NCBI GenBank assembly: GCA_963422675.2
Contig: CAXVYS010000011.1
Span: 17,726 to 81,725, forward strand
Length of the DNA: 64,000 bases
Direction: 5' to 3'
Origin: UBA4416 sp963422675
GTDB taxonomy: Bacteria > Bacteroidota > Bacteroidia > B-17B0 > Aurantibacillaceae
Position numbers and translations under genes: made by a program. How positions within the stretch are numbered: the first letter of the stretch is position 1; every line of letters starts with the position of its first letter. Positions 1 to 9,423 of the stretch are shown here, piece by piece. The notes under the pieces are model-generated. The model worked only from the letters and a program-made list of their open reading frames with translations. It did not search any database and was not told the DNA's origin.

Positions 1-471
1 AAATAATAGCAATTCAATACTTCCAAGTTGTGTATATATTATATCAGGATTAAATTTCTCTATCCAGATTTCAAGATCCTTAGTACTTGTAATTCTAATT
101 GCTAAAAGATTAATTCCAAGCTTAAAAAAAATATTTTCTAAAATAGTATAATACCATTTTTTCTTAGAGATTATCGACACGTTATTTGCAGTAGGTACTA
201 ATTCTGTTACAGCGCCGCTATTACCTGTTTTAAATACTAAACTAAATGGGAAAAATATTTTGTATTCTTTATTTCCAAGCCTATATACATTTTTACAATA
301 TGTATAATCATTACGTCCTACATTTTTATAATCTGTCGCTAAAGCAATATTTGATTTCGGGAAGTTTTTAAATAAATTAGAAATTGTAATACCCCCTCCA
401 CTTTTATTATGAAACGGTTGGCCAATAACTAAAATTTTAGGGTAGTCAGAAAATTCTACTTGCTGATTCAT
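1..471 (-). CDS. Glycosyltransferase, N-terminal part (cut by window edge)
   Basis: The first 157 codons of a gene that runs off the left edge of the window. It starts at an ATG at 471, one base after the stop of the upstream Wzy-like gene. The N-terminus reads KILVIGQPFHNKSGGGITIS, the strand-loop-glycine pattern that opens GT-B fold glycosyltransferases of the GT4 type. A later FNPDIIYTQLGS segment fits the donor-domain entry strand seen in such enzymes. The catalytic C-terminal domain is outside the window, so sugar specificity cannot be assigned. Position and spacing make it the last visible gene of the polysaccharide operon. It is probably a cytoplasmic, membrane-associated enzyme adding a sugar to the lipid-linked repeat unit (inference). 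Confidence 0.75.
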   Translation of the reverse strand, partial: MNQQVEFSDYPKILVIGQPFHNKSGGGITISNLFKNFPKSNIALATDYKNVGRNDYTYCKNVYRLGNKEYKIFFPFSLVFKTGNSGAVTELVPTANNVSIISKKKWYYTILENIFFKLGINLLAIRITSTKDLEIWIEKFNPDIIYTQLGSIELLLF

Positions 472-472
472 A

Positions 473-1729
473 TTATTCGGAAGCATTAGCTAATGGCCTA
501 TTATAAATAGTTGGCATTTTAAGCTTCAATCTTCTATAAACAAAAGGATAAAATATTAATATAAAAAGTATTGGACTTTTCTCTAAAGGGTTCGAAAAAA
601 ACGCGATGGTCAATGCAATAATTGAAGAACCCAATAATATATTATTCTTTTGAAATTGAATTTTTGAATAAAATTTACTTATAGCATAAAAGAAAACTGT
701 TATTCCCAACCAACCCCAATATATTAGAATATTTGCTAAGGTACTTACTCCAAGTACATCACTTGAGTATTCCTTAAGTACATCTTTATTTTGTACAATA
801 CCAAATCCAAATGGCCACGTTAAACTTTGATTTATGGCTAAGAGCATGTAAGAAAATCTGTTAACTTTAAGATAAGTCGTATTATCAGGAGTATACATTA
901 CGTCCAACTGATCAAAATAAGTAGCAATTTTAGGTAAAAGAAAATCTAACTTCAATATTTCAATAAATATAGGGATTAATAATGGGAGCAATAAAGGCAA
1001 TAATAATAGTTTTTTTTTCTGTATTGCGAAAGCCATTATAATAATAAATAAAGCCAAATAACCCATTGTCGAAATAGTGGTCAATAATGCAAGAATATAT
1101 ATAATAATATATTTATCTATTTTTATTCTTCCATATTTCATAAAACGTATGGTCATGCCAAGTAATATCATGAATGCAAATGCTCCAGGCTCCCACATAA
1201 ATCCACAATTTCGATATTCAGACCAACCACTGTGCATGAATATAAATATATACCAGCCATTAGCATGTTGCTGTTCTTCCTGGGTAAAGAAATTTAAATA
1301 AGGTGATAAATTATTAAAAAAACCTGGCAGACTTACTTCAAGAAAAAAAAATGGGAGGCTTATTAATGTGAGGATATAAATAATTCTTTCCAATTTAAAA
1401 GGAAAGTTTGGGCCAATAAGTTTTAGAAGAAGATAAGGGTAAATCATTTTTGACGAAAATCCAAAAAACGTATACCATCTAAACGGAGTTTCATTAATTA
1501 AGTAAGCAAAACAATTAATAATGATCCAAACGATGAGAACATATATAATAATAGGATCTAACGAATATCCTTTATATACAAAAGATAAAAATGCAATAAT
1601 CAATACAAGTAATAGAAAATTATCTGTCGAAACTGTTGATGCGTTTGCAGTAATTAATATAATTAATAATATTAAAAAGTTTTCTTTAATAGTAGGAAGT
1701 AATGACTTTTTATCCGATAAAATAATCAT
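473..1729 (-). CDS. Wzy-like O-antigen/polysaccharide polymerase
   Basis: A 418-residue, very hydrophobic protein with about ten or more predicted membrane segments spread over its whole length, and a larger loop at residues ~150-180 (EEQQHANGWYIFIFMHSGWS). This is the layout of Wzy polymerases, which join lipid-linked repeat units at the periplasmic face of the inner membrane. Wzy sequences diverge strongly, so the call rests on topology and on context between glycosyltransferases and a flippase. The ATG at 1729 overlaps the stop of the upstream GT4 gene by four bases (ATGA), indicating translational coupling. An O-antigen ligase (WaaL) is the main alternative, since both share the fold. Confidence 0.7.
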   Translation of the reverse strand: MIILSDKKSLLPTIKENFLILLIILITANASTVSTDNFLLLVLIIAFLSFVYKGYSLDPIIIYVLIVWIIINCFAYLINETPFRWYTFFGFSSKMIYPYLLLKLIGPNFPFKLERIIYILTLISLPFFFLEVSLPGFFNNLSPYLNFFTQEEQQHANGWYIFIFMHSGWSEYRNCGFMWEPGAFAFMILLGMTIRFMKYGRIKIDKYIIIYILALLTTISTMGYLALFIIIMAFAIQKKKLLLLPLLLPLLIPIFIEILKLDFLLPKIATYFDQLDVMYTPDNTTYLKVNRFSYMLLAINQSLTWPFGFGIVQNKDVLKEYSSDVLGVSTLANILIYWGWLGITVFFYAISKFYSKIQFQKNNILLGSSIIALTIAFFSNPLEKSPILFILIFYPFVYRRLKLKMPTIYNRPLANASE

Positions 1730-2979
1730 TCTACAATTGAATTATATGTCAAAAGTAATTTTGATATAATATCTTCTTTATTATGCCGTATCATTGCTCT
1801 TTTTTTTGCATTTCTACCATATTCGATTGCTTTCTGCTGATCTCTAACCATTTCAACAATTGCTCCAGCTAAAGAATATTGATCTCCATCCTGAACCAAA
1901 ATTCCTTCACTATAACATTCTATAATTGAACTAGTACCTCCTGAAAAAGAAGCAATAACTGGCATTCCTAGAGCCATCGCTTCACATAAACTATTTGGGC
2001 TATTTTCAATATGACTAACCTGACAATAAATATCAGACTCTAATAAAATATTAATAACTTCTGCTTCGTTCTTATTTCCTAATAAATCAATATTTATTCT
2101 TAGTAAATCATCCTTTTTCCAATGATTTACTATTTTAACTACATTACTCTTTTCATTTAATCCAATTACCTTCCATGTAAATTGCAAATCTGTGCATTCT
2201 GAAATTAATTTTGCCGTATTTACTATTGTTTCAAATCCTTTATAAACAACATCATTGGTAATAGTTACTATTTGCAAAACAGTATTAAATTGTTTTTTAT
2301 TCCAGTTACTTAAATAAAACAAAGGTCTTAATACTTCGCTACCAAAAAAATACTTACTATTAGGTGATAATATTGATGTCACTCTCCGATCCCAATCAGT
2401 TCTCCCAAACACATACTTCGTATTCTTCAAGATTTCTAATTCTCTCTCCGCTCTTTTCTTGAATTTTAAATACTGTACCTTTGTTGAGCTCAAGGCTATT
2501 TTTGCAAGAACTCCTTCATGTTTTGATGAGATCGATAATGGAATGCCGGAATTAAATTTTTCAACTAATGGATTAAGAATTCCCTGTATTGATACTATTA
2601 CAGGAGTTTCTATATGTCTTTGAACCAATCCGAAATTCTCTTCGGTACCGTGTATATGAATAACATCCGGAGCCAAAGATGATATTACATTTAACAGCTC
2701 AGATATTTCCTTTTCTTCTTTATTTGCATCTCCTATAAATCTTTTTATTGCTCTCGAAACTCTGTTTTTCTTTCGCTCTCTGTAAATTGGATAATAATGT
2801 GTATTTCTAAATTCAAAAGGCCTTATATTTTGGTGATGATAAAAACAAATTGACAAATCCACATCCGGAATATTCACCAATTCCTCTTGCAACGAATTTA
2901 GCCACCCACCGGATTGATGAATTGTCCCTAATTTTTCCGCGGCTCCGCACGGAGTATTTGTAAACCAAAGCACTCTCAT
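1726..2979 (-). CDS. GT4-family glycosyltransferase
   Basis: A 417-residue GT-B glycosyltransferase. The N-terminal acceptor domain opens MRVLWFTNTPCG. The C-terminal nucleotide-sugar domain carries the GT4 EX7E-type signature near residues 335-350 (ENSPNSLCEAMALGMPVIAS), followed by GGTSSII, which normally contacts the donor. The length is normal for the family. It overlaps both neighbours by four bases (ATGA at each junction), so it is translated as part of a coupled operon. Its role is probably transfer of one sugar to an undecaprenyl-linked oligosaccharide in the cytoplasm. Which sugar cannot be told from sequence. Confidence 0.85.
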   Translation of the reverse strand: MRVLWFTNTPCGAAEKLGTIHQSGGWLNSLQEELVNIPDVDLSICFYHHQNIRPFEFRNTHYYPIYRERKKNRVSRAIKRFIGDANKEEKEISELLNVISSLAPDVIHIHGTEENFGLVQRHIETPVIVSIQGILNPLVEKFNSGIPLSISSKHEGVLAKIALSSTKVQYLKFKKRAERELEILKNTKYVFGRTDWDRRVTSILSPNSKYFFGSEVLRPLFYLSNWNKKQFNTVLQIVTITNDVVYKGFETIVNTAKLISECTDLQFTWKVIGLNEKSNVVKIVNHWKKDDLLRINIDLLGNKNEAEVINILLESDIYCQVSHIENSPNSLCEAMALGMPVIASFSGGTSSIIECYSEGILVQDGDQYSLAGAIVEMVRDQQKAIEYGRNAKKRAMIRHNKEDIISKLLLTYNSIVE

Positions 2980-3692
2980 TTAACGGCTTTTATGTATATA
3001 TACGGTGATAAGACTCTATTCTTATAAAAAGGGATACGTCTAATACTATACCTTAAGTATTTCAAAAACATTCCAATAAGTTTACTATTATTGGCTCCTT
3101 CTTCAAGCCATAATGTAGGTTTACCAAAATAATTGACTGTTACCTCTTTAAGATTTAATTCTAAACATATTTCCCGTAATAAACGTATATTCATACATTC
3201 AATAAAATGCACATCGTAGTTACTTCTGTCAAACTTCTTTTGAACCCAACCATTAAGCCCTCTAAAATTTGGCAGCGTAATTAATAAATGTCCACCTTCT
3301 TTCAATAAATCGATATGTTTACTAATTATATCTTTCGTGTTTTCAAAATGTTCTACAAAACCAAAAGAACAAACAATATCATACTGTTTGTTGGATTTAT
3401 AGGTTAAAAAATCAGCTTTAATAGTTTTAATTGTACCTCTTTTAATTTCATTAATATCTTCAACTCTCTCGATTATTTTATCAGAAATAAAAAAATCAAG
3501 TATTGTAATATTACATTCCTTTACTTTATTGAAATAAACTGCTAATTTACCTGGGAACCCACCTATTTCAATAGATTCAACATTTTTCGGATAATCATTA
3601 ATTAATTCCTTAAAAAAAACATCTTTCGTAGACTCTAGTTTTACATTTTCCCAATAGCTTTCCCAAAATTTAAAATCAGTTAATTCATTCAT
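2976..3692 (-). CDS. Class I SAM-dependent methyltransferase
   Basis: A 238-residue protein with the Rossmann methyltransferase pattern: motif I in a divergent form around residues 40-52 (SIEIGGFPGKLAVYF), motif IV at YDIVCSFGFVEHF (about 105-117), then HIDLLKEGGHLLITLPN, the strand-4/5 region of UbiE/Methyltransf_11-like enzymes. It lies between a flippase and a glycosyltransferase, with a four-base overlap downstream and a four-base gap upstream. It probably methylates a sugar, or caps the growing glycan. Motif I lacks the usual GxGxG, but the rest is clear. The acceptor is unknown. Confidence 0.8.
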   Translation of the reverse strand: MNELTDFKFWESYWENVKLESTKDVFFKELINDYPKNVESIEIGGFPGKLAVYFNKVKECNITILDFFISDKIIERVEDINEIKRGTIKTIKADFLTYKSNKQYDIVCSFGFVEHFENTKDIISKHIDLLKEGGHLLITLPNFRGLNGWVQKKFDRSNYDVHFIECMNIRLLREICLELNLKEVTVNYFGKPTLWLEEGANNSKLIGMFLKYLRYSIRRIPFYKNRVLSPYIYIKAVK

Positions 3693-3696
3693 AATT

Positions 3697-5073
3697 TCAT
3701 TTATTCCAAATACCTTTTGCTGTTCGATTTATTATTTTTTTATACTGGATATAAGTCCAAGACGTATTTATCAGCCCCAATATGCAAGATGCCAAAACAA
3801 CACCTGTAATCTCAAGATGCCGAGCTAATACAATGGTTAATGGAATTATTAAGATTGTGCCAAAAACACCACTGTATAATTGCAGCTGTATCTTACCTAT
3901 TCCATTTAAGAACTGAACGTAAATCATATTCCATGTCATAATAATAACATGGAATGCCATAAATAAGGATACATTGAATGAAATATCTATTTTTTCACCA
4001 ATCCAAAATCCATACATGAAATCCGAAAAAATAAGTAATAATAATGTTCCACATGATATTATGAACCAAAATTTTTGCAACTTATTAATTATACTTTTTA
4101 TCCAATCGTAATCTTTTCTATGCCATGCATCGGTGAATGCAGTCCAAAAGGGAACCATAACAATCGTAGAGATCATAGTTATAATACTAAAGTATTTAAA
4201 CGCAATATTATAAGGTGTTACTTCTTCCGGGCCAAATAATTGTGCGATTATAATATTATTACATTGGAAAAGAATGATCGCGGCAACCTGAATTACGAAA
4301 AATTTCAATCCAACTCCCGTTAGCTTTTTAGCATACCCTAATTTAATTAAATTAAATGAAGGAGCATACTGTTTATAACTGTTGTTGTAAAACCATAAGC
4401 TGGAAATTAGCAAAACCAGTATTGGGGTAAAACCGAGAATTATTCCTAAGTATAGTAAATTACCTGATGTTGTTTTCGTTAGCACAAATATGATAATAAG
4501 TGTCGCGAGATTAGCAAAAAAATTAAACATGGAAGCTTTCGCAGGCTGTTGATTTGCTGTTAAAACAGTTGTCAAGAGTTGCAAAATAAATTGCACACAG
4601 AAAAAAGTAAATACAATTAGCGCAAGAATACTTAATTGAGATGCCATATTTTGAGAAGTATTTAGAATGCTCGCCCAATTTAAAAATGGATTAACAACCA
4701 GAAAGAGTATTAATACAATTACAATAATCATTGATAGAATGGCATATGTTGTGCTTACGTATATACGAGCGAGCTTATGCTTACCCATTGCAACGGCCTC
4801 TGCAAATTTATTACGTAATCCATTACCAAAACCAATATCAAAAAAACCAAACCACCCTATAATTGAACTTAGCGTTAACCAAATACCATACTGCGTTTTA
4901 TCAATGTAATTTATAGTTAAAGGAACAAGCAACAATCCAATCAAAATATTTAACCCTTTGATTATAAAAGAAAATACAATATTTCTCTTAGCCTTTACAC
5001 TTCGTAATTCACCTTTTGTAAAATAATTGTTTACCGAAGTCGGTAACATAGAAATAATAAAATCTTTAATCAT
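3697..5073 (-). CDS. Wzx-like polysaccharide flippase (MATE/MOP superfamily)
   Basis: A 458-residue integral membrane protein with 12 or more hydrophobic segments. After a short cytoplasmic start comes a first helix followed by PLTINYIDKTQYGIWLTLSS and then FGFFDIGFGNGLRNKFAEA, the conserved start of polysaccharide-biosynthesis (PST) flippases. It would move the undecaprenyl-linked repeat unit to the periplasmic side for the Wzy-like polymerase encoded at 473. Length and topology are normal for the family. The upstream gap to asnB is 104 bases and holds only a 15-codon open frame that resembles nothing recognisable. Confidence 0.85.
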   Translation of the reverse strand: MIKDFIISMLPTSVNNYFTKGELRSVKAKRNIVFSFIIKGLNILIGLLLVPLTINYIDKTQYGIWLTLSSIIGWFGFFDIGFGNGLRNKFAEAVAMGKHKLARIYVSTTYAILSMIIVIVLILFLVVNPFLNWASILNTSQNMASQLSILALIVFTFFCVQFILQLLTTVLTANQQPAKASMFNFFANLATLIIIFVLTKTTSGNLLYLGIILGFTPILVLLISSLWFYNNSYKQYAPSFNLIKLGYAKKLTGVGLKFFVIQVAAIILFQCNNIIIAQLFGPEEVTPYNIAFKYFSIITMISTIVMVPFWTAFTDAWHRKDYDWIKSIINKLQKFWFIISCGTLLLLIFSDFMYGFWIGEKIDISFNVSLFMAFHVIIMTWNMIYVQFLNGIGKIQLQLYSGVFGTILIIPLTIVLARHLEITGVVLASCILGLINTSWTYIQYKKIINRTAKGIWNK

Positions 5074-5177
5074 TCGTTTTGTATTCTTTCAATCCTAATC
5101 TATGACTTCTTTTACTCTTGCTCCAAGATTATAAATTGCCATATTTTGATTTATTTCCCAACATCATACTCCCTTCC

Positions 5178-7037
5178 TTACAACTGCTTATCTAATTGCA
5201 GTAAGGTCCAGATAAAATTTCCGTTGTCTTTTTTACCATTTTTATTTTCCTCGATTATTTTCGAAATAATAATAGGATTCAAAATTCGGTTTACTTTCAA
5301 CAGGCTTTTATCTAATATATCATTAAATCCCTCTGCTTTAAACCACTCTCTTAAAGGAATAGCAAAACCACGCTTTGGTGCATTTAAAACCGAATCTGGT
5401 AACCTTTTGCCAACGCTGTTTCTTAACACACTTTTCAATTCCCATCCCTGTAGTTTAACATCTTTATGCACGGTTGCCATAAATTCCACTAAACGATAAT
5501 CCAAAAAAGGCAAGCGCGTTTCAATCGAATTTGCCATACTCATCCTATCTACCTTAACCAAAAAATCGTTTGGTAAATGATGCATATAATGCACATACAT
5601 CAGTTTATAAAAATCATCTTTAAACCGGCATGTTTTAAGTATAGTTTCAAAGTAGGTTTCAATTGGAATAATATGTTTAATTCCTTGAGTTAATTGCTTT
5701 ATATCATTTAAGCTTGTAAAAGCAGCATTTTCAGCTACTCTTACATAAAAAGGTTGCCCGGATGTTTTTAAAGTAGTACTTATCTTTTTTAATCTATAAC
5801 GAAACGCTCCTTTAAAAATACCCGCTGCAACGTTTATACCCTTAACAACGATTGATCTTACAAAGGCAGGTAGCCATTTATGGATTACTGAAGCAAGCTT
5901 AATTCCTTTGTAAGAATTGTATCCGCTCAGTACCTCATCACCCCCATCTCCGGTTAATACCATTTTAACCTGTTTTGAAGCATACTTTGATACCACATCT
6001 GTAGGTATCGCAGATGAGTCTCCAAAAGGCTCATCATAATGGTAAGCCACACGATCCAGCGTATCTTTAAAAGTGCTTGGCAATACCGTTCCCCTATAAT
6101 GTTCTGTTTTAAATTTTTTTGATACTTCAGCCGCTAATTCACTTTCGTCAAATTCGGTAATATCAAACCCGATCGTAAATGTTTTTACCGGAAGATCAGA
6201 GTATTTTGACATAATGGAAACTATGGACGATGAATCCAAACCTCCACTTAAAAATGCACCAAAAGCTACATCACTCCGCATACGTATTTTAACCGCATCG
6301 TTTAAAAGGTATTCAAAGGTTTCATAAACTTTTTGTTTATCAATAAGCATCTCTTTTTCCTCTACTTGTGGAAACTCCCAGTATTTTTTTTCAGAAACCT
6401 TACCCTCTTTTACAACCAGGTAATGTCCTGGCATTAATTTATAGATGTTTTTATAAAACGTATCGGGAGCAGGAATATTAGTAAGCGTTAAGTAAATTTC
6501 AATTAACTCTTCTCTTATTTCTTTAGGTATTCCATATTTTAAAACAGACTTTATTTCTGATCCAAAAACAAATGTATTATTATACACACCATAATGTAAA
6601 GGCTTTTCACCGAGGCGGTCACGCGATAAAAATAATTCTTCCTTTACCTCGTCCCATAGAGCAAAAGCCCACATTCCATTAAATTTATTCTGGCAATCAT
6701 AGCCCCATTGTTCATACGATTTAATAAGAACTTCTGTGTCTGAGTTTGTTATAAACGTATGTCCTAATGTAATTAGCTCTTCTCTTAATTCAATATAGTT
6801 ATAAATTTCACCATTAAACACAAGTACTTTTTTACCATCGGCACTATACATTGGCTGATTACCTGTGCTAAGATCGATAATACTTAAGCGCCTATGCCCT
6901 AAAGCAATATTTTTATTTATATAAAAACCTTCTCCATCGGGTCCCCGATAAGAGATACAGTCTGTCATATTTTTTAAAATTGAAAGATCTGCTTTTATAT
7001 TTTTATCAAACTTTAAATATCCTGCAATACCACACAT
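5178..7037 (-). CDS. asnB: Asparagine synthase (glutamine-hydrolysing)-type amidotransferase
   Basis: A 619-residue two-domain enzyme. Residues 1-~200 form a class II glutaminase domain with Cys2 as nucleophile (MCGIAGY), RGPDGEG at 31-37 and NGEIYN at 75-80. The synthetase domain has the ATP-pyrophosphatase loop SGGLDSS at 264-270 and a later LTGDGGDEVLSGY. All catalytic motifs are intact. Such AsnB paralogues are common inside Bacteroidota polysaccharide clusters, where they may amidate a uronic acid or another carboxylate instead of making asparagine. Context favours that here, but sequence cannot separate the two. It is 51 bases downstream of the aminotransferase gene and in the same direction. 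Confidence 0.9.
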   Translation of the reverse strand: MCGIAGYLKFDKNIKADLSILKNMTDCISYRGPDGEGFYINKNIALGHRRLSIIDLSTGNQPMYSADGKKVLVFNGEIYNYIELREELITLGHTFITNSDTEVLIKSYEQWGYDCQNKFNGMWAFALWDEVKEELFLSRDRLGEKPLHYGVYNNTFVFGSEIKSVLKYGIPKEIREELIEIYLTLTNIPAPDTFYKNIYKLMPGHYLVVKEGKVSEKKYWEFPQVEEKEMLIDKQKVYETFEYLLNDAVKIRMRSDVAFGAFLSGGLDSSSIVSIMSKYSDLPVKTFTIGFDITEFDESELAAEVSKKFKTEHYRGTVLPSTFKDTLDRVAYHYDEPFGDSSAIPTDVVSKYASKQVKMVLTGDGGDEVLSGYNSYKGIKLASVIHKWLPAFVRSIVVKGINVAAGIFKGAFRYRLKKISTTLKTSGQPFYVRVAENAAFTSLNDIKQLTQGIKHIIPIETYFETILKTCRFKDDFYKLMYVHYMHHLPNDFLVKVDRMSMANSIETRLPFLDYRLVEFMATVHKDVKLQGWELKSVLRNSVGKRLPDSVLNAPKRGFAIPLREWFKAEGFNDILDKSLLKVNRILNPIIISKIIEENKNGKKDNGNFIWTLLQLDKQL

Positions 7038-7088
7038 CCTGTTTAATTGATATTGTGTATAAATATATAGTTACATTGATCCAATGTA

Positions 7089-8213
7089 TCAAAAACTAAA
7101 ACTTAGTAAGGCTTTAATAATCTTTTGAATATCTCTGTTACCTAACTCGTAATACAATGGTAAACGCAACAACTGATCCGAGAAACGGTTACTGTTCACT
7201 AATTCTGCTCCTTTGTATTTATCTGCATAATAAGTGCTTTTATGCAAACTTAAATAATGGAACACGGCATTTACACCTTTCTTTTTTAAATGTTCAATTA
7301 AACCATTCCGTTGTTCCGGATTTTTGCATATCAAATAAAATGAATGCCCGTTATTAGTTGCGTAATTTGGCAAATGTGGCAGTTCTATGCCATTTGCTTT
7401 ACCCCAGCTTAACAAGCCCTTATGGTAAGTCTCCCATATTTTTTTTCGTTTAGCTTGTATCGTTTCGAGTTTATTAAGCTGTGCCCACAAATAAGCCGCT
7501 ACAATTTCAGATGGCAAAAACGAAGAACCTATATCTACCCAACTGTATTTATTAATTTCTCCTCTAAAAAATTCTGCTCTGTTAGTCCCTTTCTCCCATA
7601 CAATCTCTGCACGTTTTATAAAACGTTCATCGTTAATAGCCAGCAAACCTCCTTCACCGGAGTTAATATTTTTGGTTTCATGAAACGAAAATGCTGCCAA
7701 ATGACCTATACTTCCCAAAGCCTTGCCTTTGTAATATGAATCAATAGAAGGTGCTGCATCTTCAATCACCAATAAATTATGTTTGGTGGCAAGAGCCATA
7801 ATCCTGTCCATATCACAAGCGATACCGGCATAATGCACCGGAACAATCGCCCTGGTTTTTTTAGTGATAAGTGATTCTATTTTACTAACATCCATATTTG
7901 GATGATCGTTGTAACTATCTGCAAAAACGATGGTAGCCCCTTGTCTTACAAAAGCCAGTGCTGTAGACACGAAGGTATAAGAAGGAACAATCACTTCATC
8001 ACCTGGTTTAATGTCAGCCAGTATAGCACACATTTCCAGGGCATCTGTACAGGAAGTCGTTAAAAATGTTTTTTTGAAACCATAGTGTTTTTCAAAAAAA
8101 GCCTGGCACTTTTTGGTAAAGATTCCATTACCGGAAATCTTTCCGGAGTCAACCGCTTTTTTGATATAAGCCGTTTCCTTCCCTGTTAAATATGGTTTGT
8201 TAAATGGAATCAT
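7089..8213 (-). CDS. dTDP-4-amino-4,6-dideoxygalactose transaminase (WecE/RffA type)
   Basis: A 374-residue DegT/DnrJ/EryC1/StrS aminotransferase. I place the start at the ATG at 8213 (MIPFNKPYLTG), the usual WecE N-terminus; the frame is open up to 8240 but would then overlap the next gene. Visible motifs are TTSCTDALE, VPSYTFVSTA, the PLP-phosphate region IEDAAPSIDSYY, and the PLP lysine in SFHETKN at residue 181. The full motif FSFHETKNINSGEGG is the WecE form of the family. It would transfer an amino group from glutamate to a dTDP-4-keto-6-deoxyhexose, supplying an amino-deoxy sugar for the surface polysaccharide. The gap to the upstream epimerase gene is two bases, so they are co-transcribed. 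Confidence 0.85.
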   Translation of the reverse strand: MIPFNKPYLTGKETAYIKKAVDSGKISGNGIFTKKCQAFFEKHYGFKKTFLTTSCTDALEMCAILADIKPGDEVIVPSYTFVSTALAFVRQGATIVFADSYNDHPNMDVSKIESLITKKTRAIVPVHYAGIACDMDRIMALATKHNLLVIEDAAPSIDSYYKGKALGSIGHLAAFSFHETKNINSGEGGLLAINDERFIKRAEIVWEKGTNRAEFFRGEINKYSWVDIGSSFLPSEIVAAYLWAQLNKLETIQAKRKKIWETYHKGLLSWGKANGIELPHLPNYATNNGHSFYLICKNPEQRNGLIEHLKKKGVNAVFHYLSLHKSTYYADKYKGAELVNSNRFSDQLLRLPLYYELGNRDIQKIIKALLSFSF

Positions 8214-8215
8214 TT

Positions 8216-9217
8216 TTATTTCAGATTTTCCCAATACCATTTTACGGCTTCCCTTAGCCCTTGCTGTAAATTATGTGTTGGCTCATAACCCAATACCGTT
8301 TTTGCTTTTTCTATAGAGGCCAGTGAATGTGGAATATCACCCTTGCGTTCCGGGCCATGTATTACTTCAACGTTAGCTATAGAAGCATCATATACACTCA
8401 GTTCTTTTTTAAGATTCTCCAATAAATCATTTAAATCGATTCGTTCACCAACGGCTGTATTAAAAACCTGCCCTCTTGCTTCCTTACTTTGAGTAGTAGC
8501 GGCAAGATGGTTCATTTGTATTACATTGTCAATATAAGTAAAATCGCGTGAGCTGGTCCCGTCACCATTTATTACCGGCGATTGATGCGACATTAAAGTC
8601 TGCGTAAATTTTGGGATAGCAGCAGCATACGCACCGTTAGGATCCTGCCGGCGCCCATATACATTAAAGTACCGCAGCCCTATACAATCCAAACCATAGT
8701 TCAAATTAAAAACATGTGCATATAATTCGTTTACATATTTTGTTACCGCGTATGGAGATAATGGTTTCCCTATTACTTCTTCAATCTTTGGCAAAGCACT
8801 TGAATCGCCATATGTAGAAGAACTTGCAGCATAGATAACCCGTTTTACGTTAGCATCTCTTGCTGCAACCAATATATTTAAGAAACCACTTATATTTACA
8901 TCATTGGTTGTAATAGGATCATTAATGGAACGTGGTACAGAACCAAGGGCTGCCTGCTGCAGTACAATTTCAACACCCTGCATTGCTTTTTCGCACATCC
9001 TGATATCACGAATATCGCCTTCTATTAAACTGAAGTTTTTCTGATTTAAAAAAGGTTCAATATTTTCTTTTTTACCGGTCGAAAAATTATCTAAACAAAT
9101 TACTTCGTTACCGTGTTGTAATAAATGCTCGCATAAATTCGATCCAATAAATCCGGCTCCACCTGTAACCAGTACACGGGTATTTGTAAGTTTAGAATAA
9201 GGCATGTGTATAGACAT
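8216..9217 (-). CDS. NAD-dependent UDP-sugar epimerase/dehydratase (WbpP-like)
   Basis: A 333-residue extended short-chain dehydrogenase. The dinucleotide-binding motif GGAGFIG is at 19-25, the catalytic Ser region ASSSTYG near 131-137, and YxxxK at Tyr156/Lys160 (YAVTK). LDNFSTGKKENI after the second strand and LRYFNVYGRRQDPNGAYAAAIP resemble UDP-N-acetylglucosamine 4-epimerases such as WbpP. It probably makes a UDP-hexosamine precursor for the cluster. It is the first gene of the minus-strand run down to the left edge. There is a 206-base gap on its upstream side, where the operon promoter should lie. Fine substrate choice is not resolvable by eye. Confidence 0.8.
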   Translation of the reverse strand: MSIHMPYSKLTNTRVLVTGGAGFIGSNLCEHLLQHGNEVICLDNFSTGKKENIEPFLNQKNFSLIEGDIRDIRMCEKAMQGVEIVLQQAALGSVPRSINDPITTNDVNISGFLNILVAARDANVKRVIYAASSSTYGDSSALPKIEEVIGKPLSPYAVTKYVNELYAHVFNLNYGLDCIGLRYFNVYGRRQDPNGAYAAAIPKFTQTLMSHQSPVINGDGTSSRDFTYIDNVIQMNHLAATTQSKEARGQVFNTAVGERIDLNDLLENLKKELSVYDASIANVEVIHGPERKGDIPHSLASIEKAKTVLGYEPTHNLQQGLREAVKWYWENLK

Positions 9218-9423
9218 AAAGCTAATTTACAGCTTCGCCTGCTTAATCCCATTAACGGAATTAAATAAGAGGCCTAAAGCTACTCAAAATTTGTTAATTT
9301 CAAGCAAACATAAGGCGTTCATCGATAATTTTAGCAAAGTTTAAGGGTTAAATTTGGGGTTAATCCAAAAAACTATATAAGGGGTTTTGAACAACAGGCT
9401 AGCGAGAGGAAAACAAAAAACAC

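Noticed and set aside
5074..5177. 15-codon frame MAIYNLGARVKEVID between flippase and asnB
   Set aside because: Too short, no recognisable family and no evidence of translation.
8214..8240. Upstream start for the WecE-like gene
   Set aside because: It would overlap the epimerase gene by 25 bases and add nine non-homologous residues. MIPFNKPYLTG at 8213 is the family start.
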